A stretch of 58,534 bases of DNA from Limivicinus sp963617275 (lineage in GTDB: Bacteria > Bacillota > Clostridia > Oscillospirales > Oscillospiraceae): positions 1 to 58,534 of the forward strand of contig CAVENX010000013.1 of the NCBI GenBank assembly GCA_963617275.1, in the 5' to 3' direction. The notes under the pieces are model-generated. The model made no database searches. It was not told the DNA's origin and worked only from the letters and a program-made list of their open reading frames with translations. Positions 43,467-52,475 of the stretch are shown here, piece after piece. Both the position numbers and the translations under genes were made by a program. Position 1 is the stretch's first letter. Each line of letters begins with the position of its first letter.

Positions 43467-44624
43467 TTATAAATTGCCCGTCAGTCTCAAGAGTGTCTGC
43501 TCAAAGCCGTAGCGCGCTGCAAGCTCCTTCGCCCGCTCTATCCTGCTCCGTCCCGTTTTCACGGTTCTGACGGCGCGCAGCATGATATTTTTCGGAGAAT
43601 GTTCAAAGTCGATAAACTCTATCAGATCGACCTTATACCCCATATCCTCAAGCACATCGGCGCGTATGGAATCCGTCAGCAGGGAGCACATACGCTCCTT
43701 TATTATGCCGTGCTCCAGAAATATGTCCAGCTCCCCGCCCTTTTTTATGCTCAGATTGACCTCATGCTGGCAGCATGGCACGGAAAAAATATAATCCGCC
43801 TTCCTGCTCAACGCGCAGAAAAGCGCGTAGTCCGTCGCCGTGTCGCAGGCATGGAGCGTGACTATCATATCGATATGCTTATCGTAAAGCGTATCGCGTG
43901 ATACATCCGCCCGGACGAAATGCAGCCCGGAGTATCCGTATTTTTCAGCAATGGCGCCGCATTTTTCGACCACATCCTCCTTGAGGTCGTAGCCGATGAT
44001 CTCCGCCTCGACACCGCGCTTCACCGTGAGATAATAATACAGGATAAACGTCAGATACGATTTGCCGCACCCGAAATCAAGAATGGTGAATTTTTCCCGC
44101 CCGTCCTTCGATATTGCCTGATCGACAAGTTCAATAAAGCGGTTTATCTGCTTATATTTGTCGTATTTTACCTTCACAATATGAAAGTCCGCGCTGAAAA
44201 CGCCCAGATCGACAAGCGCCGGGATATTCTCGCCCTCGGTGAGAATGTAGCTTTTCTCCCGGTTATGGCTCAATGCGTCTGCGGGTCTTGGAACGGCGGG
44301 AGCGACGCTCCGTTTATAGCTGCCGTTCACCTTGAGCGAATACTGCGCAGCCGTCCCGGAAGCGACAATGAGCACTTGCCGGTAGCGCCCGTCAAGCTCG
44401 TCTCGAAAAAGCTTCAAAAGCGCGTCGGCAGCGAGATTTTCATGGAAAACCTTTGTCCCGCGGAAGCGTTCCGCCTGAAATATGCGTCCGCTTTTCGAGG
44501 CGATTGGGCGGATCGTGACCTTTGAGTCAAAAATAGGCTTCGCCGGCTGGCTCAGCACCGCCTTTTCAAGCATCGGAAGCGCCGCTTCAAAATCAGCCAA
44601 AAGTCTTGACGCTTTTTCTTCCAT
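43467..44624 (-). CDS. SAM-dependent methyltransferase of unknown target
   Basis: 385 residues. An N-terminal region of about 150 residues precedes a Rossmann methyltransferase domain with ILDFGCGKSYLTFILYYYL (AdoMet loop, about residue 205) and IVTLHACDTATDYAL (about 258). The later SVPCCQHEVN is typical of the Methyltransf_31/32-type, Trm13-like domain, suggesting an RNA substrate. It begins two bases after rsmI with a ggagg site in the rsmI 3' end, so it is coupled to an rRNA methylase. The target is not known. Confidence 0.85.
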   Translation of the reverse strand: MEEKASRLLADFEAALPMLEKAVLSQPAKPIFDSKVTIRPIASKSGRIFQAERFRGTKVFHENLAADALLKLFRDELDGRYRQVLIVASGTAAQYSLKVNGSYKRSVAPAVPRPADALSHNREKSYILTEGENIPALVDLGVFSADFHIVKVKYDKYKQINRFIELVDQAISKDGREKFTILDFGCGKSYLTFILYYYLTVKRGVEAEIIGYDLKEDVVEKCGAIAEKYGYSGLHFVRADVSRDTLYDKHIDMIVTLHACDTATDYALFCALSRKADYIFSVPCCQHEVNLSIKKGGELDIFLEHGIIKERMCSLLTDSIRADVLEDMGYKVDLIEFIDFEHSPKNIMLRAVRTVKTGRSRIERAKELAARYGFEQTLLRLTGNL

Positions 44625-44625
44625 A

Positions 44626-45504
44626 TCAGCCTCCGAACAGTCTTTTAAGGTTGAGCGCGGCGGCTTTCAGCTCATTTTTGCTGTAAGAATTGTTTTCATC
44701 CGCCATGACCGCCGCAACGGCCTCCTTTGCGGAGATGCCGCCGCTTATCATCGCATCGACCAGCATCGCCTCAGCTGATACCGTGTGTTCGACCTTATTG
44801 AAGATATAATCCTCATCAATTTCAACGACCGCGACATACTCTCCCTTGTCATAATTGCCCTTGGCAAGCAGCGCGTCCCTGACCTCGGCGGGAGCTCCGC
44901 GGAAGGTCATCTCATGCAGCTTTGTCATATCGTTGCACAAGCACATACGGCATTTCACGCCGGTATCAATGAAGAAATCGACCAGATCCATAATGCGTTT
45001 CGGCGATTCGTAAAGCACAAAGGTCCTTGAGTCGCCGCGGCGCATTTTTTCGATCAGGCGTCTACGCTCGACGTTTTCTCTCGGAAAGAAGCCGTAAAAC
45101 ACAAAGCTTGTAAGGTCAAAGCCGCACACGGAAAGCGCCGTGACCGCCGCACAGCAGCCCGGAATACCGACGACGCGGATGCCCGCCTCGATCGCCGCCT
45201 TTATAAGCTCATTCCCCGGATCGGAGATGCATGGCGTACCGGCGTCGGTGATAACGGCGACGGATCTTCCGGAAAGCATTTCATTTATGTAGTATTTTGC
45301 CTTGCCGTATTCGTTGAACTTGTGGTTCGCGGTAAGCTTATTTCTTATCTCAAGCTTATTGAGCAGCACCATTGACCGGCGCGTATCCTCGGCGGCAATA
45401 ATGTCCACCTCCGAGAGGATTTTTTTGCCACGCGGCGACATATCCTGTGAATTGCCTATCGGCGTGGCAACAATATAAAGTGTTCCGACTGCGGCTGCAT
45501 CCAT
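44626..45504 (-). CDS. rsmI: 16S rRNA 2'-O-ribose C1402 methyltransferase
   Basis: 292 residues. Hallmarks of the SAM-dependent tetrapyrrole-methylase fold in RsmI: GTLYIVATPIGNSQDMS at the start, AAEDTRRS, ITDAGTPCISDPGNELI, YESPKRI. It methylates the ribose of C1402 in the decoding centre. An aggag site precedes ATG. It is transcribed with the downstream methyltransferase; a bidirectional terminator at 45582 isolates it from the small gene upstream. Confidence 0.97.
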   Translation of the reverse strand: MDAAAVGTLYIVATPIGNSQDMSPRGKKILSEVDIIAAEDTRRSMVLLNKLEIRNKLTANHKFNEYGKAKYYINEMLSGRSVAVITDAGTPCISDPGNELIKAAIEAGIRVVGIPGCCAAVTALSVCGFDLTSFVFYGFFPRENVERRRLIEKMRRGDSRTFVLYESPKRIMDLVDFFIDTGVKCRMCLCNDMTKLHEMTFRGAPAEVRDALLAKGNYDKGEYVAVVEIDEDYIFNKVEHTVSAEAMLVDAMISGGISAKEAVAAVMADENNSYSKNELKAAALNLKRLFGG

Positions 45505-45581
45505 TCAATCGTGCTCCTGATTTCTTTTTATCGCAGATATTTTATAATATCGGCGTCACATTTGCAACAGCTTATTACATA

Positions 45582-45610
45582 AAAAAACGGAGGCCGAAGC
45601 CTCCGTTTTT
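45582..45610. terminator. Bidirectional hairpin terminator upstream of rsmI
   Basis: AAAAACGGAGGC-CGAA-GCCTCCGTTTTT is a near-perfect palindrome with T runs on both sides. It lies 11 bases after the stop of the small minus-strand gene ending at 45621, marking that gene as a real transcript. Confidence 0.93.
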
Positions 45611-45620
45611 AATATTCTGT

Positions 45621-45743
45621 TCAGTCGGCAGGGGCGCACAGCCACTTGGCAACATCCACAATGTTCAGATTGAACGCTTTTGCGAGGAACGACGCAAGCT
45701 CATTTATACCAAGGGTAAGCATATGTTCATAATTGGTTTTCAT
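45621..45743 (-). CDS. Very small hypothetical protein (40 aa)
   Basis: A 40-residue protein starting MKTNYEHMLTLGINELASFL and ending AKWLCAPAD. An in-frame ATG at 45770 would give 49 residues; the shorter start has ggaag eight bases upstream. It is followed within a dozen bases by a strong terminator, which supports a genuine gene. The TNYE...M...ELA.FL...WL pattern reminds me of short proteins often seen in clostridial prophages and mobile regions, an impression from memory only. Function unknown. Confidence 0.6.
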   Translation of the reverse strand: MKTNYEHMLTLGINELASFLAKAFNLNIVDVAKWLCAPAD

Positions 45744-45970
45744 ATCATGTCTTCCGCTGCCGTTCTGCATACTCTGCAAAGGGCAGGCATCCTTTCTTTT
45801 TTAGTGTGTTATATCAGTTGAGTATATGATATACTACTCCGCGCAAAATTGCAAGAAAAGTTAACAAAATATCAATAACCGTGTTAAAAAGGCAACAATT
45901 CACATGTGAAAAAACCGACAATTATTTTTCAGGGAAGCGGCGTCCGGCAGTGAGTCTGCTCCATGATCGT
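45744..45970. other. Intergenic region with no recognised gene
   Basis: About 230 A/T-rich bases between the SAP-domain gene and the 40-residue gene. TATACT-like boxes occur near 45825-45835 on either strand and could start the small gene's transcript, but spacing to a -35 is poor. Confidence 0.4.
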
Positions 45971-46552
45971 TCACTCCTCATGCTCCAGAGCGGCGAGATC
46001 GGCTCTTTCATAACGGTTATGGCCTTGCCGGGACTTTTTGTATTTCCAGCATCTTATCGCGTCATCCAAAGATTTGCCTTTGTTGTCAGCAAAGAAATCG
46101 CGTATATATGTATTGTACTCAAACTGCCTGCCTATCTGCGTTTTCTGCGTTTTTGCCTCCTCCCGAAGGCGGTAATATGCCTCGACCGCATCGGCGTATG
46201 TTTTCCCCGCATTTCCTTTCAGCCACTTTTGGAACGCGACATTAAATGAAAAGCCTTTTCCGATCCGTTCTCTGAAAAAAGCCCTGTTCTTTTCCGAAAA
46301 CGAAAAATTACTTTCTATCAGCGAATCCGGCGTGATCTCCGCTGCAGAAGGCTTTGCGCGTCGCACGGTTTTCGGTGCAAGTATCTCCCCGGTATCGAGA
46401 TAACGCGCTATCCTGTCCGCGATCTCCGGCTTCCCGCCGGCGGACGGTATTCCACGCTCCCGGCAAAAAGCGGTCAGTTCCTCTTTCAGATAATAAAAAG
46501 TGCGAAACTCCGCACTTGTGCGCACCTCGCTCAATTCCGGTCTTTCTGCCAT
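45971..46552 (-). CDS. SAP-domain protein (DUF6434-like C-terminal part)
   Basis: 193 residues. The N-terminal SAP-type helix-turn-helix-like motif (about 20-55: YYLKEELTAFCRERGIPSAGGKPEI...) is a putative nucleic-acid-binding element. The C-terminal part (about 75-185) resembles the DUF6434 module that usually follows SAP in Clostridia and Bacilli, with FNVAFQKWLKGNAGKTYADAVEAYY and repeated aromatic positions. Function unknown; DNA binding is inferred. It lies 86 bases downstream of the Card1-like nuclease gene on the same strand. Confidence 0.8.
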   Translation of the reverse strand: MAERPELSEVRTSAEFRTFYYLKEELTAFCRERGIPSAGGKPEIADRIARYLDTGEILAPKTVRRAKPSAAEITPDSLIESNFSFSEKNRAFFRERIGKGFSFNVAFQKWLKGNAGKTYADAVEAYYRLREEAKTQKTQIGRQFEYNTYIRDFFADNKGKSLDDAIRCWKYKKSRQGHNRYERADLAALEHEE

Positions 46553-46638
46553 AGTTATATTTTCCTCCCGGCTGTTTAAAATTTCCGTCCGCGGCGCTCA
46601 TATGCACCGCAGACGGCTTTTATCCTGCTTTTCTCTGC

Positions 46639-47811
46639 TCATCTTCTCATCAGCGCAGCAAGCTTTTCCTTCCAGCCGCCGGAGATAAGATCCTGCTGCT
46701 CAAAAACCGCGATATCAAGCTCACGCGCACGGTTGCGCATAACCGCCGTCCCCCGCTCTGAGGTAACGATCGCCGCACGTGCGCCCTTGCCGCCGAAGCG
46801 GTCGCGCAGTATAGCAAGCTCGTTGAGCGCTTCCGTGCTGACCGCACAGGTCTTGCAGCTTACAAAAACGGGTATCACGCCGCGGACGGCCATAACGTCG
46901 ATCTCGTTCGTCACGCTGTCGCGGTTGACGTTCTTTTCCCAATCGACCACAACGCTTGTATGCACATCGTTGAAAAGGGCGCTGTCGGCAAACTTCTTGT
47001 ATATGTATATTTCAAGCACGCTTCCGACGTCCCTAAGCCACTTTCTCACCTGCTCGTCTCTGAAAGTAAAGCTGACTGCGCTATCGGGAACGATAACAAG
47101 ATTTTTTATCATGCTGATCTCTTCAAGCTCCCGGAGCGCGGTTTCCGGCGCGCTTATGCGGCGTCCCCTGTCGCCCTTTACGATATAATCGCCCTTTGCC
47201 TTCAGCGTAACCGGCTGTTCTTTCGGGACATGGGAAACACGTTGGATATACGAAACGATATCGCCCCATTTTCTGCGGTTTTTCATAAAAACAGTGAAAA
47301 ACGGGTCTATTATGTCAAAATAATTTTCAAGAATGGCATTATCCACCCTTCCCCGCCGCATAGAACCGCCTGCCATGCGGAAAAAGTCCTCCGCCTTATA
47401 CTCAATGGTGCACTTCATTGCATCGTGAAACGGCGCATTGCTGATGCTGTAAAAACTGTTGCGCTTGATCGAGTATGTGAAAACGGGAACGTCCCGCTCG
47501 GCGCAGAGCATACCGGAGGCAAACAGCTCGTCGTCGGTACCGCCGGTGATATCTATCGCGCAGTCGGGGTACATATCCGTCACCCGGCGCAGACTCCTGA
47601 GCACTGAGCTTGCAGAATAGTGCTTTGCGGAAACGAAAACCAGCTCCGTTTCTATGCCGCGGTAACGGAAATAATCCTTCAGCTTACGCTGCGCGCCGCC
47701 CTCCGCAGATGCTTCGTCGCAGATAAAGATCGTGCGTTCCGGTCTGAACATATCCGTACTGAGGACGTTTTCAAGCGGTCTTTCGTCGTAAAGTTCAATA
47801 AGAGTTTTCAT
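46639..47811 (-). CDS. DUF1887 / Card1-like protein: CARF-type N-terminal domain plus PD-(D/E)xK nuclease-like C-terminal domain
   Basis: 390 residues. The N-terminal Rossmann-like part carries AIDITGGTDDELFASG (TGGT at 89-92), the type of loop that binds cyclic oligoadenylate in Card1/Can2. A winged-helix-like middle follows. The C-terminal nuclease-like core has Glu267 (GSVLEIYIYKK), Glu303 and Asp305 (TNEIDVMAV), and Ser318-Cys-Lys320 (FVSCKT) where the classic motif has ExK. In characterised members it is a CRISPR type III ancillary nuclease. No CRISPR array, cas gene or CD-NTase is in the window, so its trigger is unknown. Confidence 0.82.
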   Translation of the reverse strand: MKTLIELYDERPLENVLSTDMFRPERTIFICDEASAEGGAQRKLKDYFRYRGIETELVFVSAKHYSASSVLRSLRRVTDMYPDCAIDITGGTDDELFASGMLCAERDVPVFTYSIKRNSFYSISNAPFHDAMKCTIEYKAEDFFRMAGGSMRRGRVDNAILENYFDIIDPFFTVFMKNRRKWGDIVSYIQRVSHVPKEQPVTLKAKGDYIVKGDRGRRISAPETALRELEEISMIKNLVIVPDSAVSFTFRDEQVRKWLRDVGSVLEIYIYKKFADSALFNDVHTSVVVDWEKNVNRDSVTNEIDVMAVRGVIPVFVSCKTCAVSTEALNELAILRDRFGGKGARAAIVTSERGTAVMRNRARELDIAVFEQQDLISGGWKEKLAALMRR

Positions 47812-47958
47812 GTTTCCGCTCCCATTCTTATTCGAAAAGCGTATTCACAGCAAAATAAGAAACGATACACCAGGACTTCATGCAGCGCCATTTGTGCATT
47901 TTGCGGTGAGGTGCTCATGCATGAGGTTTTATACATGAACATTTTAACACATTATGCT

Positions 47959-47986
47959 TTTACAAGTCAAACAGGCGTGATATAAT
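47959..47986 (+). promoter_or_regulatory. Promoter of glgB
   Basis: TTTACA (47959-47964), a 16-base spacer and TATAAT (47981-47986), placing the start of transcription some 25 bases before the ATG at 48018. The rest of the 206-base divergent region carries no obvious operator. Confidence 0.75.
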
Positions 47987-48017
47987 GTTTCCATTATTAT
48001 CGAGGAGGAGCAGGCTC

Positions 48018-49916
48018 ATGACCGAAAAGCAGATCACGGAACGCGAAAAATTTCATTCCGGCACGGATCACCATGCATATAAACATATGGGCGCCCACAT
48101 CAGGCGCGAAAACGGCACAAGCGGCGTGCGCTTTACGCTCTGGGCACCGAACGCCCGCTCCTGTGCCGTGCTCACGGATAAGACCGACTGGACGGGTGAG
48201 CGCGGAAGAATGACCCGCTCGGAGGACGGCGTGTGGGAGCTGTTTGTACCCCGCGTCCGCCCCGGTGAGCTTTACCGCTTCCTTGTGGAGGGCTGTGACG
48301 GCGTGAAGCGCTGGAAGAGCGATCCATACGCGTTTTTCAGTGAGAAGCGTCCGGCTAACTGCTCTGTCGTGTGTCCGCTCAGCGGCTATAAGTGGGGGGA
48401 CGCGGCATGGGACAGGCGTGCGGGCGAAACCGCCGTCAAAAGGCCGATGGCGATATACGAACTGCATCTCGGCTCATGGAAAAAGGACTATTCGCTCAAT
48501 GAGGACGGATTTCTCAACTACCGCACGCTTGCCGATCAGGTCGCGGATTATGTGACCTATATGGGCTATACGCATGTTGAGCTTATCGGCATATGCGAGT
48601 ATCCGTTCGACGGGTCGTGGGGATATCAGGTAACAGGCTTTTTCTCGCCTACAAGCCGCTACGGCAGTCCGAACGATTTCAGATATTTTGTGGACAGGCT
48701 GCATCAGAGCGGCATAGGCGTGATTCTGGATTGGGTCCCGGCGCATTTTCCCAAGGACAGCTTCGGCCTTGAGCATTTTGACGGCTCTGCGCTCTACGAA
48801 TCGTCCGACCCGTTGATGGCGGAGTACCCCGAATGGGGCACAATGGCGTTTGACCACTCAAAAAGCGAAGTCAGGAGCTTCCTTATCTCAAGCGCGATGT
48901 ATTGGCTGCGCGAGTTCCATATCGACGCGCTGCGCGTGGATGCGGTGGCTTCGATGCTGCACACAAGCTTTGGGCGATACCAGTGGCGGCCGAACAAATC
49001 TGGCGGCAGCGAAAATCTTGAAAGCATCGCGTTTCTGCGCAGTCTCAACAAAACCGTGCGCAGATACGGCGCGTTCATCATAGCGGAGGATTCCTCCATA
49101 ATGCAGGGGATCACGGAACCGGTTGAAAAAGGCGGCATCGGCTTCAACTTCAAATGGAACATGGGCTGGATGAACGACACGCTGAAATACATCGGCACAG
49201 ACCCCATTTACAGACATTGGGAGCACGGCAAGCTCACCCATTCCCCGGATTATGCCTTCACGGAAAACTTTATTCTCGTGCTCAGTCATGACGAGGTGGT
49301 GCACCTCAAAAAGCCGATGCTCTACAAAGCGCCATGCGGCATCGAAGAGCAGTTTGCAACACTAAAATCGCTGTACGCCTACCAATTCACTCATCCCGGC
49401 AAAAAGCTCATATTTATGGGACAGGATTTCGGCGACAACAGAGAGTGGGACGAGAACCGTCAGATCGGCTGGGAGCTTGCCGACAGCATGGGGCACCGCG
49501 ACATTATGGAGTGCCTCAGACGTCTGATCTCGGTATACAGGTCGCATCCGTGTCTCTACGCAGACTCAAAAAACCCCGACACGTTCGAGTGGGTCAATTC
49601 ATGCGACAGCGACAGGAATATTATAAGCTTCATCCGCAGAAACCCGTGGAATTATGATGACGCGCTGCTGGTAATATGCTCCTTCTCGCCAATGCAGTAC
49701 AACGGCTACTGCGCCGGGGCGCCGGTCGAGGGCTATTATAAGCGCGTATTCAGCACATATGACAGCCTGCCGGGCAGTGTCGTCGATATCCCGCCGCTCA
49801 CGGCAATACGTCAGGAATGCGACGGGCGCGGGTACACGCTGCGCTACGATCTGCGCCCGTTTGAGTGCATTATTCTCGAATTTCCAAAAAGGGTAAAAGC
49901 ATCCATCTGCCGGTGA
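48018..49916 (+). CDS. glgB: 1,4-alpha-glucan branching enzyme
   Basis: 632 residues from ATG 48018, where ggaggag lies nine bases upstream; the longer frame from 47985 overlaps the promoter. An N-terminal CBM48 module (GVRFTLWAPNARSCAVL) precedes the GH13 barrel with QVTGFFSPTSRYGSP, catalytic Asp in ALRVDAVASML, Glu in IIAEDSS and Asp in VLSHDEVVH. It makes alpha-1,6 branches in glycogen. No other glg gene adjoins it, so it is a stand-alone branching enzyme; it may act with glycogen genes elsewhere. Confidence 0.96.
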   Translation: MTEKQITEREKFHSGTDHHAYKHMGAHIRRENGTSGVRFTLWAPNARSCAVLTDKTDWTGERGRMTRSEDGVWELFVPRVRPGELYRFLVEGCDGVKRWKSDPYAFFSEKRPANCSVVCPLSGYKWGDAAWDRRAGETAVKRPMAIYELHLGSWKKDYSLNEDGFLNYRTLADQVADYVTYMGYTHVELIGICEYPFDGSWGYQVTGFFSPTSRYGSPNDFRYFVDRLHQSGIGVILDWVPAHFPKDSFGLEHFDGSALYESSDPLMAEYPEWGTMAFDHSKSEVRSFLISSAMYWLREFHIDALRVDAVASMLHTSFGRYQWRPNKSGGSENLESIAFLRSLNKTVRRYGAFIIAEDSSIMQGITEPVEKGGIGFNFKWNMGWMNDTLKYIGTDPIYRHWEHGKLTHSPDYAFTENFILVLSHDEVVHLKKPMLYKAPCGIEEQFATLKSLYAYQFTHPGKKLIFMGQDFGDNREWDENRQIGWELADSMGHRDIMECLRRLISVYRSHPCLYADSKNPDTFEWVNSCDSDRNIISFIRRNPWNYDDALLVICSFSPMQYNGYCAGAPVEGYYKRVFSTYDSLPGSVVDIPPLTAIRQECDGRGYTLRYDLRPFECIILEFPKRVKASICR

Positions 49917-49970
49917 AATCGTAAAAAACAGAACTTTTCAGAAAAGGAGAGTAAGTGCGGACACTGCCGC

Positions 49971-50942
49971 ATGGAGGAGCATATGAAAGAGGAGTTAAGC
50001 CCGTGCAAGGATCTCTATTATCTGGTCACGATTGCGGACGAAGGCAGTCTGACAAGAGCCGCGGAGAAATTATATCTGTCGCAGCCGTCACTCAGCTTCT
50101 TCTTAAAGGAATTGGAGCGTAAGATCGGCGTACAGATATTCACCCGCGTAAAAACCGGCCTTCTCCCGACAGCGGCAGGGGAAAAAGTTTTGTCAGCAGC
50201 CAGAGCCATGCTGGATGAATGGACGCGTACCCTCGATCACGTGCACAGCATTTCAAACACGAAGCCGTTTATATTTGCAACCCCGGCCTTTCGTGGAACC
50301 ATAATTTTGCCTTCCATAATGGTCGATCTCAATACGGCGCTGCCTGAGCTGAATTTCAAATTTGAAGAAATGCTGACGCACAACGTTCCTCATGCATTTG
50401 AAAGCGGCAGGATAAACGCAGCCTTCATGGTCAACGACAAGATGAGCGGAGACGCTTACAGCAACAGGAAAATCATCGACGAGGAGATTTTTCTGGTCAG
50501 CAGTCCAGGACACGCGATGTATGCCGACGCGAAACCGGCCTCCGCAGGTCTGTACATTGAGCCGGAGATGCTCTGTGATTACAACGTTATCGTTTTACAG
50601 CCGCATCATCAGCTTCAGATGCAGGTTGACAGTTTTTTTAAGAAAAACAATATCACTCCTAAAAAAATCATTGAGACAAGCAATATTGTCACGTCAATCA
50701 AAATGGCGGAATCCGGAATAGGCGTCACATTCCTTCCGACGATGTTCCTGCCGCAGTGCGATTGCGCACCCGTGTCGATAGGGCGTTCCGGACTGTATTG
50801 GCCGGTTTATCTGTCTTCAAGGAAAAATTCAAATGTCCGGATCGACAGAACGCTGTTCAGCTCGATACAGAAAACATACAGATCAATTATGCCGGAACGC
50901 ATCAGCTGCGGTATGCCGTTGTTTGACGAGGCGGAATGCTGA
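49971..50942 (+). CDS. LysR-family transcriptional regulator
   Basis: 323 residues. The N-terminal helix-turn-helix (GSLTRAAEKLYLSQPSLSFFLKELE, about 25-50) and the LysR effector domain are complete. It is the only regulator beside the carboxylate transport cluster on the opposite strand. I infer that it controls the AspT-type carrier and/or the tct operon, although no shared operator could be demonstrated by eye. A second in-frame ATG at 49983 is possible; ggaggag overlaps the first codons. Confidence 0.9.
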   Translation: MEEHMKEELSPCKDLYYLVTIADEGSLTRAAEKLYLSQPSLSFFLKELERKIGVQIFTRVKTGLLPTAAGEKVLSAARAMLDEWTRTLDHVHSISNTKPFIFATPAFRGTIILPSIMVDLNTALPELNFKFEEMLTHNVPHAFESGRINAAFMVNDKMSGDAYSNRKIIDEEIFLVSSPGHAMYADAKPASAGLYIEPEMLCDYNVIVLQPHHQLQMQVDSFFKKNNITPKKIIETSNIVTSIKMAESGIGVTFLPTMFLPQCDCAPVSIGRSGLYWPVYLSSRKNSNVRIDRTLFSSIQKTYRSIMPERISCGMPLFDEAEC

Positions 50943-50950
50943 AAATATAA

Positions 50951-50986
50951 TAATACGGGTGCAGTTCACAAGCTGCACCCGTATTA
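50951..50986. terminator. Bidirectional terminator between the LysR and AspT-type genes
   Basis: TAATACGGGTGCAG pairs perfectly with CTGCACCCGTATTA around an eight-base loop and is followed by tttg. It serves the convergent genes on both sides. Confidence 0.9.
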
Positions 50987-51015
50987 TTTGCCTTATATCA
51001 AAGAAGCTTCACATT

Positions 51016-52230
51016 TTATGAAAGCAGCGTGATTATCAGCTGTGAAGTTATCACAACCGATATGAGCGCTATCGGATAGGTCGCGGCATATGCGTTTGCC
51101 ACGTTTTCCGTACCGGAAATATCTATAAGTGTCCCGAGCGCCGGTGTAGAAGTCATTCCGCCGGTTATCGAGCCGAGCGCGTTGAGCAGGCTCAGCTTCA
51201 TAAGCTTTGTAGCCGCTATAAAACCGACTATCATCGGGACAAGCGTGATTACAACACCGTAGAGGAAAAAGACCGGCTGGAAATACTTTACAAAATTCGC
51301 ACCGCCTGAAACGCCTGCGCCTATAAGAAAAAGCACAAGGCCGAACTCGCGGAAGATGTTCAGAGTGCTCTTGGACGGCATAACGGACAGCCTTCCTATG
51401 CGCCCGAAGTGCCCCATTACAATTGCCGTCAGCAGGCAGCCGCCCGTCATCGTCAACGAAAAGATGCCGATTTTTACCGAGCCGATGAATATGCCGATAA
51501 CCGCCGCAAGCGCAAATGGCGCAATGCCGAAGCTCTCAAGACGAACAAGGCCGGCCTGATTATTTTCCCGGCTTTCATCTTTCCCGGATATAAGGGTGCG
51601 TTCTTTTTCCATATCGGCTTTGCAGAGCTTGGGCATTATCTGTACAAACAAAACAACGCCGACAACGCCGAAAAGATACGCTATCCCGTAGCCAACCGAG
51701 ACAAGGGATTCCAGATGCTCGTTTGCGACGGTGGCTTTCGCCGCCGAAAATGCCGGGGTCGATGTAAGTGCGCCGGACAGGATGCCGGACATCAGCGCCG
51801 CAAACTCCTCCTGCGCTATTCCGCTTGCGCCGCCGCCGAGTATCGTGAAAGCGGCACAGGCAAGAGAGCCGGATAGGATGATTATAACGCCCAAAAGTAC
51901 ATATGATTTGTAATTTCTTTTGAAATTATGAAAAAAATTCGGCCCCGCAATAAAGCCGACAGACGTAACAAACAGAATCAGGCCGATATTTTCGATTATT
52001 TTCAGTGCGTTTGTCACATATGTATGCTCACTCATAACGAGCTGTTCTCCCAGCTTGTTATAGAACAGGCAGCCGTATACCAGCGCTATTACGAAAACGC
52101 CGGCAGTTCCGAGGTCTATTCCTTTGATTTTTATTCTGCCAAGGGCATATCCCAGAACCGTAACGGCAAAGACAGAAAGCATCAAAAAAGAGATTGCTTT
52201 AATGGAAATAATTCCGCCAAACAGAACCAT
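51016..52230 (-). CDS. AspT/YidE-like aspartate-alanine exchanger family transporter
   Basis: 404 residues from ATG 52230, preceded by aaggaa; the open frame extends far upstream only because the family A repeat happens to be open. About ten membrane helices occur in two halves. Each half contains the family signature: GALTSTPAFSAA in the first and GGMTSTPALGTL in the second. The cytoplasmic TrkA_C domains found in many YidE/YbjL members are not seen. AspT itself exchanges aspartate and alanine; related carriers move dicarboxylates. It lies next to a TctABC/lyase cluster, so a carboxylate substrate is likely. Confidence 0.87.
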   Translation of the reverse strand: MVLFGGIISIKAISFLMLSVFAVTVLGYALGRIKIKGIDLGTAGVFVIALVYGCLFYNKLGEQLVMSEHTYVTNALKIIENIGLILFVTSVGFIAGPNFFHNFKRNYKSYVLLGVIIILSGSLACAAFTILGGGASGIAQEEFAALMSGILSGALTSTPAFSAAKATVANEHLESLVSVGYGIAYLFGVVGVVLFVQIMPKLCKADMEKERTLISGKDESRENNQAGLVRLESFGIAPFALAAVIGIFIGSVKIGIFSLTMTGGCLLTAIVMGHFGRIGRLSVMPSKSTLNIFREFGLVLFLIGAGVSGGANFVKYFQPVFFLYGVVITLVPMIVGFIAATKLMKLSLLNALGSITGGMTSTPALGTLIDISGTENVANAYAATYPIALISVVITSQLIITLLS

Positions 52231-52250
52231 AATATTCCTTTCTTCAATAC

Positions 52251-52286
52251 AGCCGACCGTTATGATACGGTCGGCTGAGACTGTCA
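52251..52286 (-). repeat. Locus-specific hairpin, copy at the right-end side of repeat A
   Basis: A 36-base sequence containing the stem CAGCCGACCGT/ACGGTCGGCTG. It is repeated without change at 52476-52511. The two copies bracket the family A element at 52287-52475. It lies about 20 bases upstream of the AspT-type gene's ATG. Confidence 0.9.
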
Positions 52287-52475
52287 AAAAAGCCTCGCAG
52301 AGTTTTTTGCCCGCAGGCAAAAAATAGATTTGATCGTTTTCTCCGGCGGCATGTACGTCGGAGAAAACTCTTCTCACGGAGCGAGTGTCGAATTGTTCGC
52401 CTGAGGCGAACAACCGAGGCACAGAGCGCAGTGCAGCCTTTTTGTCAAAGAACCTCATTGAGGTTCTTTGACAAG
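52287..52475 (-). repeat. Dispersed repeat family A, full copy 2 (189 bp)
   Basis: On the minus strand it begins cttgtcaaagaacctca/tgaggttctttgacaa (perfect palindrome), then aaaaggctgcactgcgctctgtgcc, gttgttcgcc/ggcgaacaa, gttttctccg/cggagaaaac, and TTTTTTGCC/GGGCAAAAAA, ending ctctgcgaggct. Order and spacing equal copy 1 at 12026. It lies between the HD-like gene and the AspT-type gene. Confidence 0.9.

Noticed and set aside
46639..47811. CRISPR-Cas type III locus around the Card1-like gene
   Set aside because: No cas genes and no regularly spaced repeats were seen on either strand in the whole window.
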